DNA from: Marinobacterium litorale DSM 23545
GTDB taxonomy: Bacteria > Pseudomonadota > Gammaproteobacteria > Pseudomonadales > Balneatricaceae
Direction: 5' to 3'
Assembly (NCBI RefSeq): GCF_000428985.1
Contig: NZ_AUAZ01000003.1
Coordinates: forward strand, 1 to 53,313
Length of the DNA stretch: 53,313 nucleotides
Shown: piece by piece, positions 29,520 through 38,552 of the stretch
Layout of the letters: every line of letters starts with the position of its first letter
How positions within the stretch are numbered: position 1 is the first letter of the stretch
Made by a program: the position numbers and the translations under genes
Notes under the pieces: generated by a model
Told to the model about the DNA's origin: nothing
What the model saw: the letters and a program-made list of their open reading frames with translations, nothing else
The model's database searches: none

Positions 29520-30891
29520 ACGGCTTGGTCGTTACGCGCATGTTCCCTATGCTGCGCCCAGGCCGGTCACTGAGGGGCAGGTGACCCGTTTGATCGGTCT
29601 GACACTGGAAGCTGTCGGTCTCAGGGTTGCCTTGGGCGACTACTGCCTGGTGGAGGTGGCGCCGGGGCAGCAGGCTGAGGCTGAGGTGGTCGGGTTTGCT
29701 GGTGGCCGCATCTATCTGATGCCATTGCACAGCGTCGAAGGACTCAGTCCGGGGGCACGCGTTACACCTCGAGTAGGGGCAAGTTTGGTACCTGTTGGTA
29801 TGAACCTGCTAGGCCGTGTGATCGATGGTATTGGCCGCCCGCTCGATGGCAAGGGGCCGTTGCAAGCGGAGCAGATGGTTTCTCTCGCTGGCGAGGTAAT
29901 CAATCCCTTAAACCGTCATCCGATTGAGCAGACGCTGGATGTGGGGGTGCGTGCTATCAATGGCCTGCTCGCTGTTGGTCGAGGGCAGCGATTAGGGCTC
30001 TTTGCAGGGAGTGGCGTGGGTAAGTCGGTGCTGCTGGGTATGATGACGCGTTTTACCGAGGCGGAGATTACCGTTGTTGGCTTGATCGGTGAGCGTGGCC
30101 GGGAGGTCAGAGAGTTTATCGAGCACAGCCTCGGTCCGGAGGGGATGGCGCGTTCCGTTGTTGTCGCCTCACCTGCGGATGATTCCCCATTAATGCGCTT
30201 GCGCGCCGCCCAGCTATCCACTCGCATCGCCGAATATTTTAGGGCTCAGGGGAAAAATGTGCTGCTTCTGATGGACTCGCTGACGCGATATGCGCAGGCT
30301 CAGCGTGAAATCGCACTGGCTGTCGGTGAGCCACCTGCCACCAAAGGCTATCCACCTTCGGTTTTTGCCAAGCTGCCCAAGTTGGTTGAGCGTGCGGGTA
30401 ATGGCGAAACGGGTGGAGGGTCGATAACAGCCTTCTATACTGTTTTAACTGAAGGTGATGATCAGCAGGATCCCGTTGCTGACTCTGCGCGTGCGATCCT
30501 GGATGGGCACGTAGTGCTTTCCCGAGATCTCGCGGAGCAGGGGCACTATCCGGCCATTGATATTGAAGCGTCTATCAGTCGAGCGATGCCACAGATTGTT
30601 GATCAAACGCATCTTCAATTTGCCCTGCAGTTGAAGCGTAGCTGGGCTCGATACCGGCAAAACGAAGACTTGATAGCGGTTGGCGCTTACGCGCGCGGTT
30701 CTGACCCGGAAACTGACCGCGCGATCGATTTGATGCCTGCACTGCGTGCCTATCTGCAACAGGGTATGAATGAACCGATGCCTATGAAACGCTCAATTCA
30801 GGAGCTGGCGATGATTATGCAAGCGCCGCCGGACAATAAACAGCAAGCGGGGCAGGGGCAGCCCGCCGGGCAGCTCAGGAGACAGCCCTAA
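29503..30891 (+). CDS. fliI: Flagellum-specific ATPase FliI
   Basis: 462 residues. Cytoplasmic ATPase of the flagellar type III export system, related to F1 beta. Walker A AGSGVGKS is at about residues 168-175, Walker B in [19 protein letters not shown], with [10 protein letters not shown] before it. The start is ATG 29503 ([11 protein letters not shown]), with GAGGG upstream; the longer reading frame upstream is only a shifted reading of fliH. fliJ begins right after the stop. Confidence 0.96.
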   Translation: MSALTKRLGRYAHVPYAAPRPVTEGQVTRLIGLTLEAVGLRVALGDYCLVEVAPGQQAEAEVVGFAGGRIYLMPLHSVEGLSPGARVTPRVGASLVPVGMNLLGRVIDGIGRPLDGKGPLQAEQMVSLAGEVINPLNRHPIEQTLDVGVRAINGLLAVGRGQRLGLFAGSGVGKSVLLGMMTRFTEAEITVVGLIGERGREVREFIEHSLGPEGMARSVVVASPADDSPLMRLRAAQLSTRIAEYFRAQGKNVLLLMDSLTRYAQAQREIALAVGEPPATKGYPPSVFAKLPKLVERAGNGETGGGSITAFYTVLTEGDDQQDPVADSARAILDGHVVLSRDLAEQGHYPAIDIEASISRAMPQIVDQTHLQFALQLKRSWARYRQNEDLIAVGAYARGSDPETDRAIDLMPALRAYLQQGMNEPMPMKRSIQELAMIMQAPPDNKQQAGQGQPAGQLRRQP

Positions 30892-31341
30892 GTGTCGGCG
30901 AGAAAGAAAATTCAGCGCTTTGAGCTGTTGGTTAAGCTCGCGGAACGCAAGCGAAAAGAGGCTGAGCGGCTGCTGGCCGAAACGCAGCAGCGTGTTCGTC
31001 AGGCCGAGACGGGTCTGCAGCAGCTTAAAACTTACCAACTTGAATATCAGCAGCAGTTTACGCAGGCCGGCCAAGGCGGGCTGAGTGCCGGACAGGTCCA
31101 AACGCATCAGGCATTTATCGGCCGCCTGAATGGGGCTCAGCAACAGCAACAGGAGGCTCTGGTGCAAAGCCGCGCTCAGCTTGAGCAGGTAGAACAGTAC
31201 TGGCGTCAGGCTTTGGCTCATCAGAAAGCGATGCAGAAGCTACTCGATAAAGCCATTGAAGAGCTTGCTCGTTTTGAGGATAAGCGTGACCAACAGCTGC
31301 TCGATGAGCGTGCCCAACATACCCGTCCGACTTTTATCTAA
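30892..31341 (+). CDS. fliJ: Flagellar export chaperone FliJ
   Basis: 149 residues, almost entirely coiled coil, rich in Gln and Leu, with the conserved start SARKKIQRFELLVKLAERKRKEA. FliJ is the stalk of the FliI hexamer and helps couple it to FlhA. The start is GTG 30892, directly next to the fliI stop, with GGAG upstream inside fliI. It closes the fliEFGHIJ group; a sigma-54 promoter follows for fliK. Confidence 0.92.
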   Translation: MSARKKIQRFELLVKLAERKRKEAERLLAETQQRVRQAETGLQQLKTYQLEYQQQFTQAGQGGLSAGQVQTHQAFIGRLNGAQQQQQEALVQSRAQLEQVEQYWRQALAHQKAMQKLLDKAIEELARFEDKRDQQLLDERAQHTRPTFI

Positions 31342-31355
31342 TCTCATGGTTTAAT

Positions 31356-31372
31356 CTGGCCTTTTTCTTGCT
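31356..31372 (+). promoter_or_regulatory. Sigma-54 promoter of fliK
   Basis: CTGGC (31356-31360), then TTGCT (31368-31372), with exactly ten bases between the GG and GC pairs. This is a close match to YTGGCACG-N4-TTGCW. The start of transcription would be near 31383, 29 bases before the fliK ATG. No FleQ-like box was seen; in Pseudomonas fliK belongs to the FleR class. Confidence 0.7.
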
Positions 31373-31411
31373 TCCTTGATGCAGAACCTGTGTTGTTTCG
31401 AGGACAGCCAT

Positions 31412-34400
31412 ATGCCGGCTCCAACTGTAAATCTATCGCTCGCAGCCATTTCCGGGCCCGCACCAAAAGCCTCTGGAGGTGCCGCAGTAGCTTTGAATGC
31501 GCCTTCCGGTGGGCAGGGGATAAGCTTTGGGCAGTGGATGCAGCAGATGTCCGATTCTGCTGGGCAGTCCAGTGGGTCTAGAGGACAGAACTTGCCGCCT
31601 GAGGGACGAGAAGGAAAAGTTTTGCCGGGAACGGCGGGGCAGAGCTCGACGGCCTCTGAGGCAGAAGCTTCGCCGCGGGCAGGAAGCGGAATTGAAACAG
31701 GTAGGTCGTCCGGCGCTGGTGCAGAGGGGGAAGATGCTGTGGGATCAGCGGATGCCCGCGTGCGCGAAACTCGGGAAGAGTGGGGAAATGGCAACGCGCA
31801 TCGAGTTCAAGGTCAGAGCCCGGCGGAAGCTGAAACCGCGCAGGCGAGAGATCGGGTACCAACCACCAATCCATCACCCGAACAGCAGTCAACGGCGCAA
31901 GGGCAGCGACCAGTAGCTGTTAGTGAACCCCATCCCTATATTGTCAATAACTCCGAATACAACACTCAGCCTACTGTGCAGCATGTTGATAGTCTGGCTG
32001 TGTCTAAAGTGTCGCCCGCTACAGGTAATCAGACCCGTGGATCGAACGATGTTTCGTCTAAGGGAGTGGGCTCTGTAGCTGGTGCCAGTGCAGAGGGGGC
32101 GGGTGTTATTGATAGGGCAGGCACAACGCATACGGGCAAAGAGGGCGGTGCAGATAATGGCGCAATCGAGAGTAAGTCTCCTGAAAAATTGGTGCTAGCT
32201 GAGGATAGAGCAGTCGCTTCCTCGGGTGATTCGATAGAGGATGAGCACGAGCGAGAAGTGCCTCGAGAGGGGCGTGCAACTGCCGCGGAGATAGATGGTC
32301 GGCAGGTTGCGGCGCTAATTGCCAGTCAGCCTAGCAGGACCGCTGAGCATTCGCGTGGTAGCTCGGAGCAGCAGGCTGATATAGCTCAGGCTCAGGTGCG
32401 GGCTCCGAAAGGTTTGAGCTCAGCTGAGGTGGATGAACCTCTTGCTCGAAGTCAAAGAGGGGGGGGGGACAGTGGTTCTGCTGGGGCGGGCCCTGCTTCC
32501 AATGGTGGGTTGGAGCGCCCGCTCATGGGCAGTGATGGAGCGGGAAAGGCCGATCAGCGCGGGGAAAAAGCCGATATCCAGGTTACAAGGCCGGTTCCCA
32601 ATCGAGTGGGCCGGAAGTCTGAGGCTTCAGCTTCTTCTAAAGCGGCGGATGCTAACCTTTCAGCGCGTGTTGGTGACGGTGGTGCCTTCGGGCAAAGTCA
32701 GTTCAGGGCAACAGTCTCTGCGGTAGGTGGGCAAGCGAGCGCACAGCGCACTGATGCTGTGCCTCAGGCTAGTAATCGGTTCACTCAGCAGAAGCCTGTT
32801 GCAAGCGGTTCTGTCGCTAGTGATGTCACAGAGAGTCGTCGCCAGTCAAACCGTGCCCCGGAGAGGACTGTCCTGAGTAGTGGTAAGGTTCAGGTAATTG
32901 AGTCCGAACATATGTCTGCTTCCGCGCAAAAGCAAGCTTCTTTAGGGGGGGCATCAGGTAAATCTGCTGAGCAGCCGACGGGAAACGCTGAGCTTACGCC
33001 AAGTGATACCCGTCAAACTTCAACCGGTGTATCTACTGATCAGTCGTTGGCAGGTGCTGAACATAGGCTAAACAACGGCCGCCAAACTTCATCAGGTATG
33101 TCTCCTGAGCGGCCGGCGGTAAACGCTGTACATGCGCCAAACAATACGCGTCAAGCTTCATCCGGTAAATCTGCTGAGCAGCCGACGGGCAACGCTAAGA
33201 TTACGCCAAGCAATACGCCTCAAACCCCATCCGGTAGATATAATGATCAGCCGTCGGTGAACGCTGGACGTACTACAATCTACACGCGTCAAACTTCATC
33301 AGGTATGTCTACTGATCCGCTGTCGGCAAATGCTGAACGTACTACAAACAATACACGTCAAACTTCATCAGGTAGATTTACAGAGCAGCCGACGGGAAAC
33401 GCTGAGCGTACGCCAAATAATGCCCGTCAAACTGGTAACGGGTTAGGTTCTGCGGACAGAGCAGTGCAGACTCAAGAAAGTGGCTCGGTGCCGGTCTCGC
33501 TGAGAGTTGAAGGTCGGATGGGTGTGCAACCCGCAGAAGTCGTATCTGCTTCTTCGGTAAGCGCTCGTGAGGATAAATTAGCCCAAAAGATTCAGGGTCA
33601 GAGTAATGCGGTTGAAACCGTATCCCGTCCAGCTGCGGCTGCGCAAGCCGAGCGGTTCGTCGATGCTTCTCGGAATGAGGGCGTATTGGCACCAATGACA
33701 GAATCTGAGGCTAAATATGCTCGTCCTGACGTTTCGGGCAATTCGGCGAAACATGTTACTGAGGAGCTGGCGACTCAGTCGCGAGGTCAGAGTAAGGACA
33801 ATAACGACAGTAGGGTGTCTGCTGATCGGGCACAGTCCGAGGTTCTTCTTGGCGAGTCTCCGAGAGGAGCTAAGGCAGAACCGGAGGCTAGGTCGGCGGC
33901 ATCTTCATCTGTTGAGGCTAAGTCTGAGACGCCTGATTTGGCTAGGCGATCCTCCGAGGTCGGTAGTGTCAGTTTTGAAGACGCATCTCGTGTTGTTCGA
34001 GCGGGAGGTGGAGATGAGCAATCTACCAGGGTCGAGAGGCGTGAGCCAGATACTGCAGCACTGAAGCCTGAGGAGAGATCGACAGCAAACCCGGTAGCGG
34101 AGGTGGAGTCAGCGCAAAATGAGCAGCAGGAATCTGTGGTGCTACAGGGAAGGCCTGATGTGAATCATCAATCCTCCTCTTCTACCCAAAAGGATGAGCG
34201 GCCAACTAGCGTGTCTGCCGTGCAGGTATCTAAAGATGGCGCTGCTATGGGCATATCGTCAGAGCGTTCTTTGACCGCTAGGGATACGGTTGTAAACAAT
34301 TTAGATCAGCTTGCTAGAGCGCCGGTGAATACAAACCAGTCTGATTCGGGCGGTAGTCATCGTCAGGCAAATGTTGGTGCCTCTCAGCAAGTCGGGACGC

Positions 34401-35053
34401 GCCCCTCAGTTGATCCTCAAGGTCCCTCGACGCCGGGAGTGCCCGCATCAGTGGCGAATGATGGCGAACCGTCTACTTCCGCTGCTCAGCCTGGCCGCAC
34501 GGTACCTAGTCTTGGTGGCGAGGCTCGGCAGATAAATGAAAGCACTGCCAGCCTCACAGCTCAGCAACAGGCGTCCAATTCGGCTCCTGCCCTTAGCCAA
34601 AGGGCTGAGGTGGCGGCTGGTACTTTAGCGATGGCCCAGCGTCTCCAAGACCCGGCCTGGGGGCGGGCAATGGGGCAGCGTGCGGTCATGATGGCCCAGT
34701 ACGGCCCGCGTTCGGCCGAGATACAGCTTGATCCTCCGGAGTTGGGTGCAATGCAGATCCGGGTTCATATTGGTCACGGTGATCAGGTTAGTGTGACCTT
34801 TACCTCGCCGAATGCGGCTGTGCGGGATGCACTCGAGCAGCAGATGCCCCGGCTGCGGGAAATGTTTTCGGAGCAAGGGTTGGATTTGAACCAGTCGACG
34901 GTATCCGACCAGTCTACCCGGGAACGCAATGACGACTCTCCTGATCGGCGGGGCGGTGGTCGAGGTGGGCAGTACGCGGGCGATGAAGGCGCTGCAGACG
35001 TCCCGGCCACTGCGCAGTCTGTACCGGTCGGCTTGGTAGACTATTACGCCTGA
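31412..35053 (+). CDS. fliK: Flagellar hook-length control protein FliK, greatly enlarged
   Basis: 1213 residues, two to three times the usual FliK. It is exported and measures the hook, then switches the export gate from hook to filament substrates through FlhB. Only the C-terminal region (about 1070-1185) is well conserved: QLDPPELGAMQIRVHI and LEQQMPRLREMFSEQGLDL are the Flg_hook domain. The first 1000 or so residues are Ser/Ala/Gln/Thr-rich and likely unfolded. They contain seven 23-residue tandem repeats (about 514-674) and a run of ten G bases (residues 350-352). ATG 31412 (MPAPTVNLSL) follows GAGGA; earlier in-frame starts are at or before the sigma-54 start. The large spacer should matter for the ruler function. 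Confidence 0.93.
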   Translation: MPAPTVNLSLAAISGPAPKASGGAAVALNAPSGGQGISFGQWMQQMSDSAGQSSGSRGQNLPPEGREGKVLPGTAGQSSTASEAEASPRAGSGIETGRSSGAGAEGEDAVGSADARVRETREEWGNGNAHRVQGQSPAEAETAQARDRVPTTNPSPEQQSTAQGQRPVAVSEPHPYIVNNSEYNTQPTVQHVDSLAVSKVSPATGNQTRGSNDVSSKGVGSVAGASAEGAGVIDRAGTTHTGKEGGADNGAIESKSPEKLVLAEDRAVASSGDSIEDEHEREVPREGRATAAEIDGRQVAALIASQPSRTAEHSRGSSEQQADIAQAQVRAPKGLSSAEVDEPLARSQRGGGDSGSAGAGPASNGGLERPLMGSDGAGKADQRGEKADIQVTRPVPNRVGRKSEASASSKAADANLSARVGDGGAFGQSQFRATVSAVGGQASAQRTDAVPQASNRFTQQKPVASGSVASDVTESRRQSNRAPERTVLSSGKVQVIESEHMSASAQKQASLGGASGKSAEQPTGNAELTPSDTRQTSTGVSTDQSLAGAEHRLNNGRQTSSGMSPERPAVNAVHAPNNTRQASSGKSAEQPTGNAKITPSNTPQTPSGRYNDQPSVNAGRTTIYTRQTSSGMSTDPLSANAERTTNNTRQTSSGRFTEQPTGNAERTPNNARQTGNGLGSADRAVQTQESGSVPVSLRVEGRMGVQPAEVVSASSVSAREDKLAQKIQGQSNAVETVSRPAAAAQAERFVDASRNEGVLAPMTESEAKYARPDVSGNSAKHVTEELATQSRGQSKDNNDSRVSADRAQSEVLLGESPRGAKAEPEARSAASSSVEAKSETPDLARRSSEVGSVSFEDASRVVRAGGGDEQSTRVERREPDTAALKPEERSTANPVAEVESAQNEQQESVVLQGRPDVNHQSSSSTQKDERPTSVSAVQVSKDGAAMGISSERSLTARDTVVNNLDQLARAPVNTNQSDSGGSHRQANVGASQQVGTRPSVDPQGPSTPGVPASVANDGEPSTSAAQPGRTVPSLGGEARQINESTASLTAQQQASNSAPALSQRAEVAAGTLAMAQRLQDPAWGRAMGQRAVMMAQYGPRSAEIQLDPPELGAMQIRVHIGHGDQVSVTFTSPNAAVRDALEQQMPRLREMFSEQGLDLNQSTVSDQSTRERNDDSPDRRGGGRGGQYAGDEGAADVPATAQSVPVGLVDYYA
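32459..32468 (+). repeat. Poly-G tract (G10) inside fliK
   Basis: Ten consecutive G, coding for Gly-Gly-Gly plus the first base of Asp. Loss of one G would shift into a frame that stops at 32726; gain of one G would stop at 32533-32535. Both remove the Flg_hook domain, so this is a candidate slippage switch. Confidence 0.85.
32951..33433 (+). repeat. Seven tandem 69-base repeats in fliK
   Basis: Seven contiguous, in-frame units of 69 bases (23 residues) with a pattern like SSGxSxxQPxxNAxxTxNxTRQT. Each unit ends in a Gln preceded mostly by Arg (RQT or RQA; PQT in unit four). Units one, four and seven share EQPTGNA. Divergence between units shows it is not a very recent expansion. No spacers, so not a CRISPR. 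Confidence 0.9.
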
Positions 35054-35147
35054 GGCTTCAGCACTAAAAACAGTGTGTTATATTAGTCCCCTGATTTGAG
35101 CGGGCGGTCAATTGTGCCGTGTGCTAAGAAGGTTCTACGAGGGGATT

Positions 35148-35666
35148 ATGGCTGAAGAAGCTGAAAAGGACTCGGCCGAGCAGGGCGGCGGGAAGTCGAA
35201 GAAAAAGCTGATCATTATTATCGTGCTGGCGCTCTTGATTGTGCTCGGGGGTGGTGGAGCTGCGGCATTTTTCCTGTTGGGTGGAGATCCGTCGCCAGAG
35301 GAGACGGCATCGGCTGAGCCTGCGCGTAAGGATGCAATCTATACCAAGATTCGGACACTGGAAGGCAAGCCGATGTTTGTCGTTACGCTGCAGTCTGATG
35401 ATGAGGCTCGCCATTACATGCAGGCCTATGTCGAGGCCAAGAGCCGGGATCAGGAAGTGGTTGATGCGCTTGAATTGCATATGCCGCTGGTCGTGGCGCG
35501 ACTTAACACACTGTTCTCGACTCAGAAGTTTGAAACGCTGATGACAATTGAGGGCAAGCGGGCTATGCGTGAGCAGGCCACCCAAACGGTTCAGTCGATC
35601 ATGCAGGACAAGATTGGTCGTCCAGGCATTGAAACGATTCTCTTTACCAACTTAGTAATGCAGTAG
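35148..35666 (+). CDS. fliL: Flagellar basal body protein FliL
   Basis: 172 residues. Short cytoplasmic N-terminus rich in charged residues, one membrane helix (about 24-47: LIIIIVLALLIVLGGGGAAAFF is its core region), then the periplasmic stomatin-like FliL domain. FliL sits around the stator and supports torque under load. The start is ATG 35148 behind CGAGGGGA; upstream in-frame codons in the 94-base gap have no ribosome site. It starts the fliLMNOPQR-flhB run. No sigma-54 pattern was found just upstream, so it may be read from the fliK promoter. Confidence 0.93.
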   Translation: MAEEAEKDSAEQGGGKSKKKLIIIIVLALLIVLGGGGAAAFFLLGGDPSPEETASAEPARKDAIYTKIRTLEGKPMFVVTLQSDDEARHYMQAYVEAKSRDQEVVDALELHMPLVVARLNTLFSTQKFETLMTIEGKRAMREQATQTVQSIMQDKIGRPGIETILFTNLVMQ

Positions 35667-35680
35667 GCGGAGCGGAAGCG

Positions 35681-36664
35681 ATGTCAGTCAAAGATCTGCT
35701 GTCACAGGACGAGATTGATGCCCTTTTGCATGGCGTCGATGATGGTGACGTAGAAACGGCTGACGAGGAGGCCCCGGAAGATGAAGACGGGGTCCGCAGT
35801 TATGATTTAGCGAGCCATGAGCGTATTGTCCGTGGCCGGATGCCAACGCTCGAAATGATCAATGAGCGTTTTGCCCGTCATACCCGTATCAGCCTGTTTA
35901 ACCTGTTGCGCAGAACGGCTGACGTGACCGTTAGTGGTATACAGGTTATGAAGTATGGGGACTATATCCATACGCTTTACGTGCCGACCAGTATGACGCT
36001 GGTAAAAGTGAACCCATTGCGCGGGACCGGCCTGTTCATCATGGATGCCAAACTGGTTTTCAAACTGGTTGACCAGTTTTTCGGTGGTGATGGTCGGCAT
36101 GCCAAAATCGAAGGGCGTGAGTTCACGCCTACAGAGACGCGTTTGGTTTACAAGACGCTGATGCAGCTGTTTGTGGACTTGGAAGAAGCCTGGAAACCGG
36201 TCCTTGATATTAAGTTCGAGCACGTTGGTTCCGAGGTTAACCCGGCGATGGCAAATATCGTCAACCCCACAGAGGTGGTTGTGGTCAGTACCTTTCAGGT
36301 CGATCTGGAGGGGGGCACCGGGGAGCTCCATGTTACCCTGCCCTATGCCATGCTGGAGCCGTTGCGCGAGGTATTGGTGTCAGGGTATCAGAATACCGAG
36401 GACCACCAGGATGAGCGTTGGCGTACTGCGTTGAACCGGGATGTGATGCTGGCCCCCCTGGATGTCAATGTCGTGGTTGCAGAGCGCGAAATGACGTTGC
36501 GAGATGTTATGGAGTTTGAGGCGGGCGACATTATTCCGGTGGAAATGCAGGAAAAGCTGGTGATGTATGCCCACGGTGTGCCTATCTATAACTGCCAGCT
36601 GGGTACCTCTCGTGGTAATCTGGCACTCAAAATTCTGGATAAGCATCAACAGCAGCCCGAGTAA
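35681..36664 (+). CDS. fliM: Flagellar motor switch protein FliM
   Basis: 327 residues. FliM is the C-ring protein that binds CheY-P and changes rotation. The N-terminal CheY-binding peptide is present: LLSQDEIDALLHG at residues 6-18. The middle domain includes FARHTRISLFNLLRRTADV and the loop RGTGLFIMDAKLVFKLVDQFFGG (GGXG-type segment for FliG binding is in this region), and the C-terminal SpoA domain ends with GTSRGNLALKIL. The acidic segment after the peptide (DDGDVETADEEAPEDEDG) is a linker. ATG at 35681 has GGAGCGGA upstream. Confidence 0.97.
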   Translation: MSVKDLLSQDEIDALLHGVDDGDVETADEEAPEDEDGVRSYDLASHERIVRGRMPTLEMINERFARHTRISLFNLLRRTADVTVSGIQVMKYGDYIHTLYVPTSMTLVKVNPLRGTGLFIMDAKLVFKLVDQFFGGDGRHAKIEGREFTPTETRLVYKTLMQLFVDLEEAWKPVLDIKFEHVGSEVNPAMANIVNPTEVVVVSTFQVDLEGGTGELHVTLPYAMLEPLREVLVSGYQNTEDHQDERWRTALNRDVMLAPLDVNVVVAEREMTLRDVMEFEAGDIIPVEMQEKLVMYAHGVPIYNCQLGTSRGNLALKILDKHQQQPE

Positions 36665-36688
36665 GCGTCGTCTGCGGAGATTTATAGC

Positions 36689-37114
36689 GTGAGTGACGAA
36701 AATAACGATCAAGATCAACAGGCGTTGGCTGACGAGTGGGCCGCAGCTCTGGAAGAGCAAACCGGAGATGCCAGTGAGGGCGAGGCGATCAGTGATGAGG
36801 GTGCCCAGCCTGTCGACCTGGATGAACTGAAAGATGAGTCGATCCCGGTCAACGACCCGAAGCTTGACGTCATTCTGGATATCCCGGTCCGGATGACCAT
36901 GGAGGTTGGTGGAACGGAGATACCGATTCGAAATCTGCTCCAGCTTAATCAAGGGTCCGTGATCGAGCTTGATCGTGTGGCGGGTGAGCCGCTGGATGTG
37001 AAAATTAATGGTACCCTCATCGCCCATGGCGAGGTCGTGGTGGTGAATGATCGCTATGGCATTCGTCTGACCGATGTGATCAGCCCCCAGGAACGGATTC
37101 GGCGGCTCAAGTGA
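36689..37114 (+). CDS. fliN: Flagellar motor switch protein FliN
   Basis: 141 residues. FliN forms the base of the C ring with FliM and docks FliH-FliI. The N-terminal 60 residues are acidic and include DEWAAALEEQ; the C-terminal SpoA domain is LDVILDIPVRMTMEVGGTEI through GEVVVVNDRYGIRLTDVIS. The start is GTG at 36689 with GGAG upstream. Its stop overlaps the fliO ATG (TGATG). Confidence 0.96.
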   Translation: MSDENNDQDQQALADEWAAALEEQTGDASEGEAISDEGAQPVDLDELKDESIPVNDPKLDVILDIPVRMTMEVGGTEIPIRNLLQLNQGSVIELDRVAGEPLDVKINGTLIAHGEVVVVNDRYGIRLTDVISPQERIRRLK

Positions 37115-37536
37115 TGCGGTATGGAGCGTTTCTGATCGCTTTATTCATACCGCTTGCCCGCGCGGCGGAAAAAGAGCAGGGAGCACCGACCGGTATGCCC
37201 GAGCCAGTCAGTTCGTTGGCCGTGCTGGAGATGGTACTGGGGTTGGGTGCTGTCGTTGCACTGATTCTGGTGCTGGCTTGGCTGGCCCGTCGTATCAACC
37301 TCGTACCGGGCCAGCGGTCGGGCATGCAGGTAGTGGCTGTTTTACCCCTGGGGCAGCGGGAACGCGCCGTGCTTATACAGGTGGGCGAAGAGCAGCTTTT
37401 GCTGGGTGTCAGTCATCAGCAGGTGACGCTTTTGCAGCGTTTTGATTCCCCGGTTATCGAACCCCGCAAAGCGCCGGAGGGTGCGTTCTCCAAACGTCTG
37501 GCCGAGGTCGTAAAGCAGCGGAGCGGTAAGCCATGA
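37114..37536 (+). CDS. fliO: Flagellar biosynthetic protein FliO
   Basis: 140 residues. Signal-like N-terminus ([21 protein letters not shown]), one membrane helix (about 33-58: [21 protein letters not shown] is inside it) and a small cytoplasmic FliO domain with [22 protein letters not shown] around residues 70-95. FliO helps assemble the FliP pentamer and is not in the final gate. Start ATG at 37114 overlaps the fliN stop; a GTG one codon upstream is an alternative. Ends in the fliP ATGA overlap. Confidence 0.92.
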   Translation: MRYGAFLIALFIPLARAAEKEQGAPTGMPEPVSSLAVLEMVLGLGAVVALILVLAWLARRINLVPGQRSGMQVVAVLPLGQRERAVLIQVGEEQLLLGVSHQQVTLLQRFDSPVIEPRKAPEGAFSKRLAEVVKQRSGKP

Positions 37537-38270
37537 GAGCGTCGCTGGCTGTCTTGTTTTTAATGCTCAGCACGAGTGTCCTGGGCGCTGAGCAAGGAGT
37601 ACCGGCGGTTACGATGGTGACCGGCGAGGATGGCACGACCAACTACAGCGTGACCATTCAGATCCTTGCGCTGATGACGCTGCTGACATTTCTGCCGGCG
37701 GTGGTTTTGATGATGAGTTCGTTCACGCGCATCATCATTGTATTATCGATTCTCCGGCAGGCGCTGGGCCTTCAGCAGACGCCCTCTAATCAAGTTTTGA
37801 TTGGTCTTGCACTGTTTCTGTCGCTATTCATCATGACTCCTGTTCTGGATCGAGTGAATGAGCAGGCGGTTCAGCCTTACTTGAATGAAGAGTTAAGCAC
37901 CATGGATGCGCTCCGGGCGGCGCGTGCGCCTTTTCACCAATTCATGATCGGCAACACCCGGGAAAACGACCTGGATCTTTTTATGCGTATCTCTGATACG
38001 CCGGCTGTGGAATCGACTGATGATATCCCGCTAACTGTCCTGGTGCCGGCATTTGTGACCAGCGAGTTGAAGACTGCCTTTCAGATCGGCTTCATGTTGT
38101 TCATACCTTTCCTGGTTATCGATCTTGTGGTGGCCAGTGTTTTGATGGCGATGGGGATGATGATGTTGTCCCCGGTTATTATTTCTCTGCCGTTCAAAAT
38201 CATGTTATTCGTCTTGGTCGATGGATGGGCTATGGTGATGGGGACGTTGGCCGCAAGTTTCGGCGTATAG
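37533..38270 (+). CDS. fliP: Flagellar export gate protein FliP
   Basis: 245 residues. FliP forms, with FliQ and FliR, the export gate inside the MS ring. A cleavable signal peptide ([21 protein letters not shown] region) precedes four membrane helices. The family signatures [20 protein letters not shown] and [12 protein letters not shown] are present. ATG overlaps the fliO stop. FliQ starts nine bases after its stop, behind a run of seven G. Confidence 0.96.
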   Translation: MRASLAVLFLMLSTSVLGAEQGVPAVTMVTGEDGTTNYSVTIQILALMTLLTFLPAVVLMMSSFTRIIIVLSILRQALGLQQTPSNQVLIGLALFLSLFIMTPVLDRVNEQAVQPYLNEELSTMDALRAARAPFHQFMIGNTRENDLDLFMRISDTPAVESTDDIPLTVLVPAFVTSELKTAFQIGFMLFIPFLVIDLVVASVLMAMGMMMLSPVIISLPFKIMLFVLVDGWAMVMGTLAASFGV

Positions 38271-38279
38271 GGGGGGAAT

Positions 38280-38549
38280 ATGACCACCGGTGCGGTTCTG
38301 GATCTTTTTGGAAGTGCGATTTGGACGGTGGTGCTGATCGTTTCCGCTATCGTTGTTCCCGGTTTGATTGTTGGTCTGATCGTTTCTGTTTTTCAGGCCG
38401 CGACTCAGATTAACGAGCAAACCCTCAGTTTTCTTCCCCGTTTGATTGTGACTCTGCTTGCCTTGATGGCGTTTGGTCCTTGGATTGTGATCAAGTTGAT
38501 GGACCAGTTTGAATTTCTCTTCATGAATATTCCCAGGCTAATAGGCTAG
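38280..38549 (+). CDS. fliQ: Flagellar export gate protein FliQ
   Basis: 89 residues, two membrane helices (about 13-37 and 53-77), with the conserved VGLIVSVFQAATQINEQTL and LPRLIVTLLALMAFGPWI. Four copies surround the FliP-FliR core in the export gate. The ribosome site is the G7 tract at 38270-38276. fliR starts four bases after the stop. Confidence 0.96.
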   Translation: MTTGAVLDLFGSAIWTVVLIVSAIVVPGLIVGLIVSVFQAATQINEQTLSFLPRLIVTLLALMAFGPWIVIKLMDQFEFLFMNIPRLIG

Positions 38550-38552
38550 GCC

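Noticed and set aside
32951-33433. Repeat array in fliK considered as a CRISPR
   Set aside because: Units are contiguous with no spacers, keep the reading frame, and encode a degenerate protein repeat.
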